Below are positions 36,490 through 49,300 of a stretch of DNA of 64,000 nt, piece by piece. A program made the translations under genes and the position numbers. The notes under the pieces were generated by a model. The model was not told the origin of the DNA, made no database searches, and worked only from the letters and a program-made list of their open reading frames with translations. The DNA comes from Nomia melanderi (lineage: Eukaryota > Arthropoda > Insecta > Hymenoptera > Halictidae). Each line of letters starts with the position of its first letter. Position 1 is the stretch's first letter. Location of the stretch: assembly GCF_051020985.1 (NCBI RefSeq), contig NC_135010.1, forward strand, positions 13,452,001-13,516,000. The letters run 5' to 3'.

Positions 36490-36860
36490 TTAAGAAATCA
36501 TTTTAATTCGTCTTTTTACAATGGCTTTTGCAACACGCGGTCGAGCTTTGTCATGCTGAACAATCAGTTTGTCGCGTCTTTTGGAATATTGTGGTCGTTC
36601 CTCCTCCAATCCTCGGCTCAGCCGCATCAATTGTTGTCGGTAGCGTTCGTCAATGATGATTTCATTAGGTTGGAACAGCTCTTACGACGCTAAAACAACC
36701 TGATCCCAGCGAATACAGAGCATAAGTTGCGTCCAAACCAGTATTCAAATGTTGAAATCGCTGGAGTATAATCACCATAAGCCTCCGACACGAGTCGTTG
36801 AGTTTCAGCAAAAGTAGAAGCAAAGTAGAGCTTCTCGCAAACTGTGTTCCGTTGACACAC
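36490..36860 (-). pseudogene. Mariner-family transposase relic, internally deleted
   Basis: Minus-strand reading gives two mariner segments. At about 36840-36727 is the N-terminal helix-turn-helix part (a LREALL start in one frame, then FAETQRLVSEAYGDYTPAIS and STFEYWF in another, so a frameshift lies between). From 36708 comes WDQVV, then an in-frame TAA, then a 63-codon stretch from 36681 containing ERYRQQLMRL, RPQYSKRR and VQHDKARPR, ending at TAA 36490-36492. In the family the two segments are separated by over a hundred residues carrying the first catalytic Asp, so an internal deletion is evident. The second Asp (36550-36552) remains, but the usual HDNARPH motif reads HDKARPR. The C-terminal third is absent. 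No terminal inverted repeats could be delimited. It is an old, dead copy. Confidence 0.85.
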
Positions 36861-39002
36861 AATTCGACGTTGTCAGTCGTCTGAAAACTAAAGTCATAAG
36901 ATGGCGCTTTAACACTGCGGTACGAACAATATGGTGCGATGCGATACAGTACTATTTACGCCCTCCCTTGTAAGTCCTTCAAAATTAATTCCAACTGCCA
37001 ACAGTTCACCGAGAATGAACCCCCGGGATGGCTCGCGTCTGCTTGTTCAAACAGAAGTTTGCGGCAAACTTTCCAGCAGGCTTTTTTTACATTTTTCCAT
37101 CCCGCTCCGCCGCCACGCTCGCGGGAATCCCGTCAATTTGTAAGCGCGCGCTTCGCCCGTTACACCCGCTTATCCGGGATACATCTGCGGGGTCGTATCG
37201 GCGCGCGGCGAGGCTGCGGAAAACGTTTAACGCGTCCGTTCCAGCAATCTACGGCGATCCGGTCGCGCGCCGGTCCGGCGTCGCGCTTATCGCGCGGATC
37301 TCGCGCGTCTAACGCGCCGTGTCTGCCTCAAGTTCAACCAGATCCCGTCCCGGACCGCGGTAATCTAAGCCCAGCGTGGCCCCGGACACGGGCAGCGACG
37401 AAAACGGCGAGGAAAGCGCCGACCTCGCAGCGAACTCAGCCGCGAGCGTTGCGTAATCGCGTGAAACGCGTCCGGGAAATGAATATCGCTGCTCGCCGGG
37501 CTTGACAAACATGTTTGCCGTCATCGCGCGATGATTCGCGATGAGTTTTCACGACGAAGGAGATCGTTCGCGAACGAACGGCCACGATATTCGCCGGCAA
37601 CCCTTGCGATAATCGCACTTCTTCTCAACTATTCTCGCTTTCCCGCGCCTCTCGCGTAAGTAACATCTTCGCGGTGCAGGAAAACGATCGCGATCGAGAT
37701 TCCCGGTGATCGCGGGTGAACAGTTCGTGATCTCGCCCCGAAGAAATAAAGAAATATCGGCGGAGGCGCAGAGACGATGGCTGAGTTAGGCACCGGCGCG
37801 GCGGTTAGCTCGCGAACGTGTGTAAGTGTAAAGGGTTGGTCTTGTCGAGGCATCCGCAGGCCCTTACGGGCCGCAGAGGGGAATGCGGTTATGATAATGC
37901 ACCGGCCACCGTGCTACGCGAAGAGACTCCGGAGGTGAACTCGGCTCTTTCTCTCGTTATTTCCGCCTCTCTCTTCTCTCTCTCTGCCTTTCTCTCTTCC
38001 CAGGAGGACAAGCCGCGCCGGCGGAGACCGTGAATCGCGGCACATCTCTCCGACTCGCCCCGTAACCTACCCGTAGCCATTTATCCGTGCCGATAACCGA
38101 CTTTGGCAAACCGTTCGGAGCCGCGCCTCGGTTCCTCGGCCGCGACCGTTCGCATAACCGCCGCGCACCGGGCCCGAATCGGCCCCGGGATCTCTCCCTC
38201 GGCGTTCGGCGGCGCGGCCGCGCGACTTCTGCTCGCGGAAACGGTCGGGCCCATTGTTCCCGCCTCGCCGGGACTGCCCCTTGAATCGCGAACACGATTC
38301 CTGCGCTCTCCCGCGACTTTATTGCCGCCTCTTCGCCGCGCACCACCTCGAGCACCACTTTCTAGCAATCCCCCGTCTTTATCGGCGCGCGTTTACGTCG
38401 AAAGGCTGTTGCGCGCGGCCGGATATACGAGCGTATTGTCGTTGATTGTATTAATTTCATCCATCAACCGTGAGAAATCGCTTTCTCCCGCCGGGGATAT
38501 CCGGATCCTTTCGTTTTCTCTACCCCTTCAACCACCCCGGATCACTCGATCGTGCTCGTAAGTTCATCTTCGCGGTACGAATCGGTCGCCGCAACCGGGT
38601 TTCTTCGAATTTATATATCTCGACAACCGGTCCCGCAAACGCGGAGCAGATTACCAAGCAGTATTTCCCCGGAGCGACAAGTAGCGCGCAGTTGGATTCT
38701 CGAAACGCCGCGTCGGTGGCGCGCCGGGTCGCTGCGATCTAAACGGATAAATTGTTTCCGGTCCATTAAGCATTAACCGTGCCGGGGATTTGGATTCGAG
38801 GTTTTCTCCGGTGCCGCGAGAGGATTTCGAGACGAGAAAACGAATCGTAGGGGGATGGGAGCAACCCCCGTTTAAGATATAAGACGAACTCTGGCCGTGG
38901 TTGTAAAGGCGAGTCGCTAGACAAAGAGGGAGGAGAATGGAAGGCGGAGAAGTATCGACAGTCCACTCGACGCGGCAGCCAGCGTCAGTTCTCTTCTGCC
39001 CA

Positions 39003-39092
39003 CTTTCTTTCTTCCTTTCTCTTTCTCTCTTCCTCTCTCTTCCTCTCTCTTTCTCTTTCTTTCTCTTTCTCCTTCTCTCTCCCTCCCTCTCT
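39003..39092 (+). repeat. 90-bp polypyrimidine tract
   Basis: Almost pure TTTCT/CTCT/CCCT strand, the longest pyrimidine tract in the window. Confidence 0.93.
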
Positions 39093-42000
39093 CGTCCCCT
39101 CCTCGTACCTGGTTGACTGGGCCGGGGTGGTTTTTAAATAATTCCACTATTTCCATGCATATTGCAGGAAACAATTACAACTGTAATTGCTAATAGAAGA
39201 TTCCAGGCGAGGCCAGGTTTATCTCGAGGTTCAAACCCGCTCCTTACCCACTCGTCTTGTCCCCTCGTATCCTTTCTGTCTATGCCCGGTCGGCTCGTCT
39301 TTTCTCTTACTCCACCCCGATTCCCTTTCCCGTGCCTTCAATCTTACCCGGAACGTCCGATTCGACTCGTTCGATGGTACTCGCGGAAGCTATTACCGGC
39401 GAATTAACGACGATATCTTCTTTGCCTCGCCCCGCCATCCTCGCGGACGAATACATCGTCTAGCGTCTCCTGTCGCGCACTCTTCGGAGATGGCTCGACG
39501 TCTCGGACGGCAGCGCAGAGCTAAGCGGAGTCTTCCGCTGAACGTTCCGTTTATAGTTCCTACTGGTTACGTGCAATCGCACCGACGAACAGCAAATTAG
39601 TGTAGAGGTTTCGAATAATTAAGAGATTCGACGTATCTGTTCTTTATTAATAAGACTCAAACGAGATTTTACCAAACCAACGATTAGACTCTATCGCGTC
39701 TTCTACCTTCTTGCTGTCAATTGATTACCCTGGTTAGGTCGGCGTTCTACATTAATATCGAGAATGAGACGAAACTTGAAAACTGACCAATCAGACGCGC
39801 ATTCTTCGGTCCAGCCTTCGAGCGATCTCCCAACGGTACCTCTCTCCATCGACGTCTCGAGCAGTCGACGGCGATTCTCGGACCCGAAACGTTCTTGTAA
39901 TCGACAACGAGGGTTTCGGCGTACCGTGGGAGGACGGGCGGCCGCTTCTTGCCCGGATCTCGGTAACAGGACTCGCAGTTTCCTTCGTTGGGCGAAGACG
40001 GACCGGCGGGAAGCGAGCGCGTCTCGAACCGACGGTCGAGAAGGAGACAGGGAAAGAAAGATAGACGGCCGAGCGGACTGCCGGGGGTCGAAGGGGGATC
40101 CAGAAGGGAAAAAATCAAGCAAATTGGTATGCAGCACACAACAACCGACGGGTGGAACGAAGGGGGAGTGGAGTTAGGCCAGCTAGGGGTTGCCGCTCCT
40201 GGAGGGTGGGATCAATACTCTCTCTTTCTCTCGTCTTCTCTTCCACGGTCCCGCGTCCACGAACCCCATCGCACGTACACGCGCGAACCTCTGCCTTTTT
40301 TCTCTCTCTCCTCCTTCGCCTTCCTGTTCCGTGGTTCGCCGCGTCCGCCTTCCGACGAGCGCCCGACGATACGACGGACGAGACGGGGTGCGATACCTGG
40401 GAAACGAAGGAAACTCGAGCGCGCGCCGATAGCCCTGGGGCGAGAAGGAGCGGAAGAGTCGCAGATTGTGGAACAACAGGCGATAATTCGGGGGCGGAGG
40501 TTCCGAAGAATTCAACCCCGCGCTCGAACGACGCCGGACGGATCATTGGAGTCGAGATTCCCTCGGATACGAAGTTACCGAACTATGGAATCGGGATAAT
40601 TAGATTCGATTGGAACGGCTGCGCGGCTCGGCGCAAGAAACAATAACCCCTGCATTGTGTTGCTCCGGTGCCTCGATTCGGGGCCGCGATTATTCCGGCC
40701 CGTATATCGAGCGGATTTAATGGCCGCCGAAATACGTCGCGGAATAAAATTGTCTTCCCGGGGGTGCCCTCCCCGGTCGTTCACTCGGGAAACAGAGAGG
40801 AGCCGCGAATTATTTTTCGAAATTAACACGCGCCACCTAATCGCCGAGAAAAACAAAATTGTGAAATACTTTTCAGTTAGAGGCGGGACGGAATTAACGC
40901 GGAGGGAGTCGGGGGAGGATGATCGCGCAGCCGTGGCTACCCTCTCGCGCGGAATTTCGCGAGAAATTTTGCGCCGGGCCCGGCGCGCTAATATAATTAC
41001 GATATTCAGCCAGCGTAAATATACCGAGGGATTAACAAGCAGTATCCTCGCGGAACACCGCAACAGGAGGAACTCGCCCCAATTCGGGAGCCCCGCCGCA
41101 CCCCTCGGCCCGCCACCGCCGGACTCTTTTCGTTCACCGAAAGGGCTGGGAAATTCATGGTACACGAAGGCTCGCCTAAGTCATTCCGCTAACGAGGTCA
41201 TTCCCTCTTTCTCTCGGTCTCTCGGCTTTCCGCCCCCTTTCCTCTTCGTTCGTGCTTTGCCCCCGCGTCTCTTTATAATTAAGCCATCGCGGATAAGAGA
41301 GATCGTAGTCCGTCGGCGCCGTGTTTCGAGGTAGCGCGCAGCGCGCGCGGAAGAAATGGAATTTGTTACGATAGAGTATTCCCGACCGAACGCCGGCGAC
41401 GCTTCCGCCGGATATTCGGTTCAACGTCTCTCCTCGAAAATTCTGGTCCCGGGGAAAAGCGGAGGGAACAACGAAAACGGGATCGGATATTTTCGCAGAA
41501 GGGAAATCTTCCGCGCCGCGTTATTCGCCGGGGAACTCGGCGCGCGCTCGTTTCGGTTTGTCATCGTCGTGTGTTGTAGAATAGGATCGCGATTCTATGC
41601 AACCGATATAGCCGAAGGCCGCGCGTAGATCCGCGGGATCATTTCCCGGTAACCCTATAGGTCGTAGAAGGTGTCCGATCATGGCATAAAATCGTCGGAA
41701 ATCCTAACCCCTAACCCAGCCGACAGCCGTGAACCTTTGGCCGCGCGGCGTGAAAACGCTTCGCATTGTTCGACACCGCGTATTATTTCCGTCATCGCCT
41801 TTCCCGCGAGACGATTTCCGGCGGAGGGGTCAGTCCACAGGAAATAGCTGCCCGAATATTTCCCAGTGATTATTCCTTATGCTAATCGCGACCCAAGTGG
41901 AATTTTACCAAAGGTCGTAACGATTCGTCGTCACAATTTCTCTTAGACTCGACGTTAGTTCGGTTTAGCGTCTAGTTTTCCCATTTCTCCGGCGTGACGC

Positions 42001-43319
42001 GTCGCGAAGCTCGCCTCGATGTACCGGCGTACGTTCGAGGGATCGGTCGCGATCGCGGGAACCCAACGGAAATGCGGTTTCCTCTCCCTAGAGGTGTATT
42101 AATTCGACACACGGCTCCAAAGTTAACCACCAGTTCCTTTCCATTCTTCCTTCCACCAGACGCGACGGTTTAATAAACCCCGTGACTTTCCTCCATGCAG
42201 CATTAACCCAGGACGTGACTGTCCGACCATTTGTTCCAGCTTTTCGTCCGTCCCTCTCCCTTTTCCTGGGCCGCGATTCGTTCGCCCCCCCGTTCGCCGA
42301 AGTTTTCTTTATCGACGAAAATTCCGACCGTTCGTCCGCCGTTCGCGATCTCCGATTGCGAGCGTCTTCGGGCACGAACGCCGATAATGAAGTCGGCTAC
42401 GTCAATCGTTCGGAGCGTTCCGTGTCTTCGTCGGCCGAGTATCGTGCATGCGTACGGCCGGGTAAAATATCGAAGCTCTCGGAGAGGAGGAAAGTAAAGG
42501 ACGCTTCGGCATGCATAATACGGCCGGAAAAACAGCGCGTTCCACTTTCTTCGCGTCGATTTTATTCGAGGAGGAATAGGAAGGAACGTCGGTTCCGTCC
42601 CGCTCACTTCTGGCGTCGCATAACGCGACACCGCATAATAACTCGAAGCCTGTCACACGGAAAAACGATAGAATACGCGGCGAGATCGCGCCGGGGAATG
42701 CAGCCGGTCGAACGATTAACGAGAACGCGCGAGAACGGCGGCAGCTCGAGCGGCGACGTGACTGACACGGTGTCGCGTTATCCGTCAAAAGGTTATTAAT
42801 TCTCGCGCCCGTACCTTGCCCGCTTCCCACGTTTCGCCCCGCTTATCGGAGAGTACTTTTTTTTTCTCGCGCGGCGTTTGTCGAACCTGGAAATTCGATT
42901 CGAAATAATCACTCCAAGTTCTTGTCAGTCACAAGGCTTTTACTGTCGGTACGAAACATTCAAACAAGTTTCCCAATGAACAGGGTTCGCTCCGGAAATT
43001 TACAGACCACCGTAGCCTCTCCGATGACGAAAGCATCTGCAACCTAGAAACGACCGTTAACGACGGGAACATCGCGAATGAAACAGGCGACGTTCGCGCG
43101 TCGCGCCGCGCCATTCCGGATGAGCTAACCGGAAGATTCGAGGTGTTCGGTAGCAACGCGTCGCGTCGTGATTTATCACCGGTTCGATTCTATCTGGCGT
43201 AAACCGGCAAAAGGTGTTCGGTGACAGGTACCCGCGACAGTTGGTATCCGCCCGCAGGGATTGGCAGGCTGCAGGCAGGCCTTGTAAAAGGAAGAAGGAC
43301 AGAGAGAAAGGGAGGGAGA

Positions 43320-43340
43320 TGGAGGAGGAGGAGGAGGAGA
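43320..43340 (+). repeat. (GGA)n microsatellite
   Basis: GGAGGA run of about six units. Confidence 0.92.
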
Positions 43341-46300
43341 AAAGTCGGTGGTTACGGGCTGAAACGCGTAATAAATAATAATAATTGCCGGTACGTGTTT
43401 GCACAATGCGGACCGCCGCTTAGGCTGTCGCATCGGCGCAGAAAGATGGTTCGTGTAGGGCTACCGGCGCGTCGGCGACCCCGCTCGACCGAGTTAGAAA
43501 GAAAAGGCTGAGATCTCTCCAGTGGGGAGATTGAAAGAGGCCGCGCGAGTACCGCCGCGGCGTTCTGCTTCGGATCGCATCGCGAGGATTAAAAACCCCG
43601 GTGTCGACCACCTAGATTTCCCTTCCGCCGTCGCTCCTCCGCGAGAACCGATCCGATAGGAGCGTCGGGTCGGTTCGATCCGCTCGGAAAACCTCGTGTT
43701 TCTCGATCGAACATCCGACAGTTGGGACGGCGGGGATTTCTAACCGGCAAACGAGCCACGAAGAATGGAGCAATAACGATATTTACGTATCGACACTTTA
43801 CGCGTTACCGGGTCACCGTTCCAGCCCGGTACACCTAGACCTCGATATTTTATCTCATCGCTGGAATAAGAATTCATATCCGTGGATCCCTCGCGGCAAA
43901 CGATTCCCCTCTACGTGGACATCGTTGTAATACCGAGTCTATGGAGCATGGAAAATCTTGAGGCATTCTCGCCGGGTCACCGTTGATCCCTTCCTCTATT
44001 CGGCAAATCGACGTATCCTCGAGATCGCCTCCGATTTATAGCGATCCGCTTCGACCTGTTATCGTTGTTCCTTTGCGAGAAGCAGACGATCTTAATTAAA
44101 ATTCTAGAGCGAGGAACACGAACGACCGGGACGCTTCGTCATTCGTGGATTTCTATAATTCGAGAAACGTATCGCGCCGTTCCTCTTCTGAACTTTCCTG
44201 AATCGCTGTTGGAAATTTTCGTAATCTAACGAGGCACCGTTGAAGGTTCGAGAACGAGACAGCCGAGCTTGAATTCCGGAAAATATCCTGTCCCCGGTGT
44301 TCCATAAAGGACCGTATGAAAAAATATATGCGGCCTAAAATTCCCCTGCGAACGACGACCAAACGAGGGAATTAAGGATGTCGAAGGGTGTTCGCGAGTT
44401 CCATTCTTCCTGATATATCCTTTCTCCCTCTCATTTTGAGAATAGGGACGCGGCCGGCCGTAAAGATAAAAATAGTTTACTGCGGGTATGCGGAACAGCT
44501 AAAAATTCGAACTGGCTCGTAAAAACCTGCCGTAATTTATTTTCATATCGTATATTGCGCGCCGCGCGCTCTGTACTTTCGTTCCTTCCTGCATTCTTCT
44601 GGCGGATCGCGGGCCCGCGGTCCCTCCGTGACCGTTCGGTTTCCCCGATTATCCTTCCGCGCGAAAGGGAAACGCCTCGGCCGATCGGGTTCGGCTTTCA
44701 CCGAAGGAACTCGCACGGCGCTCCTAATGTCGGCCGTTTGTCACGTCGGGCTCGATCATCCTACCGATGACAAAGGATCTCGCGTCTCGCTCTCAACGGT
44801 CGCGTTTCTCTCCCGGCCCGCCGGGCGGCGTGTCCTCCTCGGGCGGAGGCTCTTTTTATTTTGCGGAACCACGCGCGTGCCCGCGCATAACTTTCAGGTG
44901 TCGTGTGGGCTTTATCGCGCGGACACCTGTCCTACTTACGGCTCGTTATTATCGTGCTTTCTTATCTCGTGCTTTCGCGAGCATTTCGAGACCGGCGTTC
45001 GAAACGCGCACGCCGGGAACAATGGATCGGCGCGTCACCGGTCCGCGAACGAAAGAGAAACGTTCGACGTCACCTGTTGTCCGAGGTTTCGTTTCCCGCG
45101 TTCGGATCGATTAACGTCACCGCGGAAAGTCGCGCGCGCGGCAAGAACGATGGAATCTGCATGGGTACGGCGGAGTGTCGGATGGGCGGGTGTTTCGACT
45201 CGTCGAAGGCGCGCGACCCGCGTACCAGCTATGAAATAGCATTTAGTTAGGCCCAGTTATGGGATCTCGGCTGATTAGGGGTTATTAGGTGTCGGTGTCC
45301 CTGTGTTTCGACCACGGCCCCTCGTAGGGTGCTGTTTAACTGCGGTGCGCGCGTTGTTTTCGTTTCGACGTTTTTGGGCCCCGCGGTCCCTGGCAGCCGC
45401 GTAACGTGTTATTACGTGTCTGGCGGTTGGGCAGCCGGCGAAACGGGACGAAAGAACCGCGGCGGGAGGGACGGAGACGGCGAAGCGAAAAGAATGGCGG
45501 GGTACGCGGAGAGGCGGGGAAGCCGAAAGAGAGAAGGAGAAGGAAAGGCCCCACCTCGACCGCCAGCAACCCCTTGAGCCAACTAAACCGGGCCCATCTC
45601 GGCCCGACCTGCCACCAGTGTCTCTCAATAAAAATTCTCCAAATTGCTGCGAGATTCCTCCCGATGATCCAGAGGATTGACCGATCTCCGAAGTCCCGGT
45701 AAACGGCAGAGCAGCGGGTTCAAGGGACCTCGCGTACTCCTGCGAGCCTTGGCCTGACGCGGAACATACGGCCCGCCTGGAAACGAAGGATCTGCGGCTA
45801 ATTGGTCCCTATAAATTCGGGCTGGGATGACGACGATGGGACCTCTGTCGGAGCAGTGACGGCCCTGTTCGGTAGCCGGTGGCATAATTAACGCGGACGT
45901 GTAACAATACGAAAAGGGGGGCAAGCTGCGACGAAAAAGCGAGCGTCGTCGCAGTCCCGGCGAACCGGGGACGCGGGCACGTCGGCCGTTTCGTGGTCGT
46001 AATGAACTTCGTCATCCGGCTGGAAACGAGTTAAAAGGTAGGACGCGCAGCGCGAGACGCCCCGGGCGAATCTTTATTATGCGAGGATGGGGTTGCGGGT
46101 CGTTATCTTATTCAATAGCTGGCCCCCGAAGAGGAGCATTCTTCCGAGAAGCCGATGTAGTTTCGGATAATGGACCGGCGAATTGGGATATAACGTGTCT
46201 TAAATTGTCTAATGAGTGACCGAAGGGTACCGTGGGCCCAAGGTCACCCTACTTTTTCACGGAAGGGCCCATTATCCCCGTGATGCGCGGAGAAAAACGC

Positions 46301-49300
46301 TTTCTCAGGAACCAGGGGTCCCGAGCGGAATTACCGGACGATCTTCCACGAACGTTTTTCCTCGCGACGATCCACTCCGAGCCCGGAGTCCTCTTCTGGA
46401 ATTTCACCGAGCCGCCACTTCGATTCTGTCTTCCCGCAGATTTCCCGGCAGAGGGTTGATAGGGAACTCGACGGAAGATCGCCGAGCAAAGAGGGGCCGG
46501 GCGGCGCGGGGGAGGTCGAGCGGGGGCGGAACGATCGATTTTTAAAGCAACCGCAATATTTGACAGCTACAGCCCAGGGCTGTGGTTTTGGCGCCACCTG
46601 TTTCCCGACCCTTCGGCCTCCACCCACTTTCCTCTCCACGCACCGACACACACGGAGGCGGGCGCGCGGAAACACACGCACACCGAGCGCCGCGCGGCGT
46701 GTACGCACACGGGAACAGAGGAGACTGGTAGAAAGAGGGAAGCGGGATCTACTCGCGCGTCTGCGGTCCACGGTAACTGCACCATGCCGGCAGACACGCC
46801 ACCAATAAGTGAACATCGGTTGCGTTCAACACCCTCGCTTTGTTCCACCCTCGTCGTCCTCGTGAAACCTGCCGACAATCCAGCGCTACACGACACGCCG
46901 CGACCATCTCGAATCCCTTCGGCTTTCCGGCCAGATTTTTCGTTTTATTCCTGTCCCCCCTTTCGCTCGTTCAATCCGCGAACTGTTCGGACTGCGAACT
47001 ATGGTGTCTTCCGTGTTCGATGGTCTCTGCGAGGGTACACAGAGAAAGGGATCATTATACGTTCAGCAGAAACACGCGAGGATTCGTGGATCGAGATGAG
47101 AATTTTGAGCGGAAAATGAAAATAACGCGACGCTCGGTGGATGTCTATTTCACCATTCTAACAACTGCAGAACGATTTATTATATGTTCTGCAAGGATTT
47201 GACACAGGGGCGTCATTATTCCGACGCAACGGAGGTGTCGAAGCTCGGATGATGCGATACATCCCAAATTGCTCACAGACATTATCAAACTTGTCGAAAA
47301 GAAACACATTCGGAATCCAATTTCTTTGTAATCTCTTTCTTTCGCGAGGACCGTAAGAATGGCTTTGGTGTTTCGATGACTTCGAGAAAAAGGTAGACAA
47401 AGAGCAAAGACGCTGGACGTATCCGTGCGTTGCCTCCGTAATTCCAACAGAACTTTCCACCTGTCCACTCCCACCGCCGGCTTCTTAGTCCGCAGCTTTC
47501 ACGATAAGTTCCGCGGGGGTAGCTAAAGATGGAGGCTCGAAGTTGACAGCGGGCCGCGACGCACATTTGTCCGTGCGGCCTCGAAGCCCGTGGGCGCGTG
47601 ACCCTCGGCGAATATATCGTGGCCTTTAGACGACATCGCGGTGCTATATGCGCGGCGTGCCGCGGAGGGACATTGATTTATACGAGACTCGGCCACTCGC
47701 GGACCACCTCGAGCTTCGTCCTGCGGGATTGCTCTGGACGATCTCTTTTAGCGAAATTATAGCTCGTCGAGCAGAGAACACAGGTCTGTCCGTGTAACCT
47801 GCTATTTCTGCGTTAGATTTCGTGAACCGTCCCGTCGAGACGCGAGGAACCCGCTGATCGTTGCAAATTTTCGGACAAAAGTATCGGTTGCGCCCAATGA
47901 TAGGTACTCTGAACGATGCCAGGGTGTTTGCAGTGATTTCCGGCGGAATACGAGTCTCGTAAAGCCTTTCGCTGTTGCGGAAGCGGCGCGGGGTAGTCCG
48001 AGGAGGCTTAAATAGAGGGGCGAAGTCAAGATTCGATGAAACAAAACAAGGATAAATAACGGATCGATGTTGGAGGGGTGACTTCTCCGAGGGAATTCGA
48101 GCATCGAGTCGATTTTGACGGAGCGTGGACATTATTTATTTTAACCCCGGATGGGGACGGTCGGTGGTGCATTCTTAAGAGCAGTCACGTATCCCGGAGG
48201 TAGCCGGAGGGTGTCGATGGAAGCCGATATATTGGCATACCTACGGCAAAAAGAATTTCTAACGCGCGACCGTATTCTCTTGCTCGCGCGGAGGACATCC
48301 CCTTCCGTTCTCGCTCGTCGAAGACGAGTTCCTCGGTCCGTCTGTTTCTCGGTAGACGATGGTCAGAGCTGTATCGGCCGGGAACACCGCTCAATTGCGA
48401 GTGTCGAGGGTGTGATCGATGTTCCTCGAGCTCCGGAATGCGGAACGGCCCTCGGAGGAATGGCAAATGACACGGGGTGGATCAGGCGTCTTGGACCCTT
48501 TCGACTTTTGCGTCCGCCCGGTTCCGGAAATTCGAGGAATCGCGGGAATCGTTGTCGACCGTCTCCACCGGTGGCCGCAACTGCGACTAGGATTCAATCG
48601 GCAAGACTCGGACCCACGGTAACAATTAACGAATTACTATTGTCGCTCCTTCGGGGCGTCGTTGCTCGCGACCGCGCAGCCAATCCGGTCGGAAAAGAAC
48701 GAGCGTGATGGCGCGGAGCGTGGGTCGACAGAGAGACGCGCAGGGTGGCACATAAAGCGGCGTTCATCACACACAATAGACAGCCGTGAAGCGGAGTGGC
48801 CGAGCGGCCGGCCGGCCGCAGCCGTAAACTGGAAATATGTCAAAGATAATAAAACAATTAGCCATAAAACGTAACGACCCCCGTGTGTACCGTATATCCG
48901 ATGCCGAACCCGTGGTCAGCAGCCAGCGAGCTCGGGGATAAGGGGAAGAGCTCGGTCTGGAACGGCGCGACGGTCAGCCGGAAAAAAACTTGTCGGAAAC
49001 AATGAAATGAAACGGCGCTGGTTCGACGTCGAGGTTGCAGTAATTGCCGCGAGAAATTCGCATTTCGTTTTCCGGCGGGCTCGCGGTTTTTTGCGGGCCG
49101 CACGGACAAATGAAATTTCGACGGGCCGAGCGTTGTTCGACACTCGCGACTCGTGCTCTTCGAAATTATCGTAATGATCCTGGAAATCTTGGAATCGCTC
49201 TTCGAAGTCACGGTAATCTCGATTCAGAGTCGGAGGAACGATAGGACGAGGGTGTAGAAGAATCCTATCAGAAAAAGGGAGCAGACCGGAGACCGACGCA

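Noticed and set aside
47143..47480. AT-richer patch with overlapping minus-strand frames (100 and 109 codons)
   Set aside because: Read in all frames for transposase or receptor motifs; nothing matched with confidence.
48788..48820. GCGGAGTGGCCGAGCGG resembles the start of a Ser/Leu tRNA
   Set aside because: No matching anticodon arm, T-loop or acceptor partner downstream.
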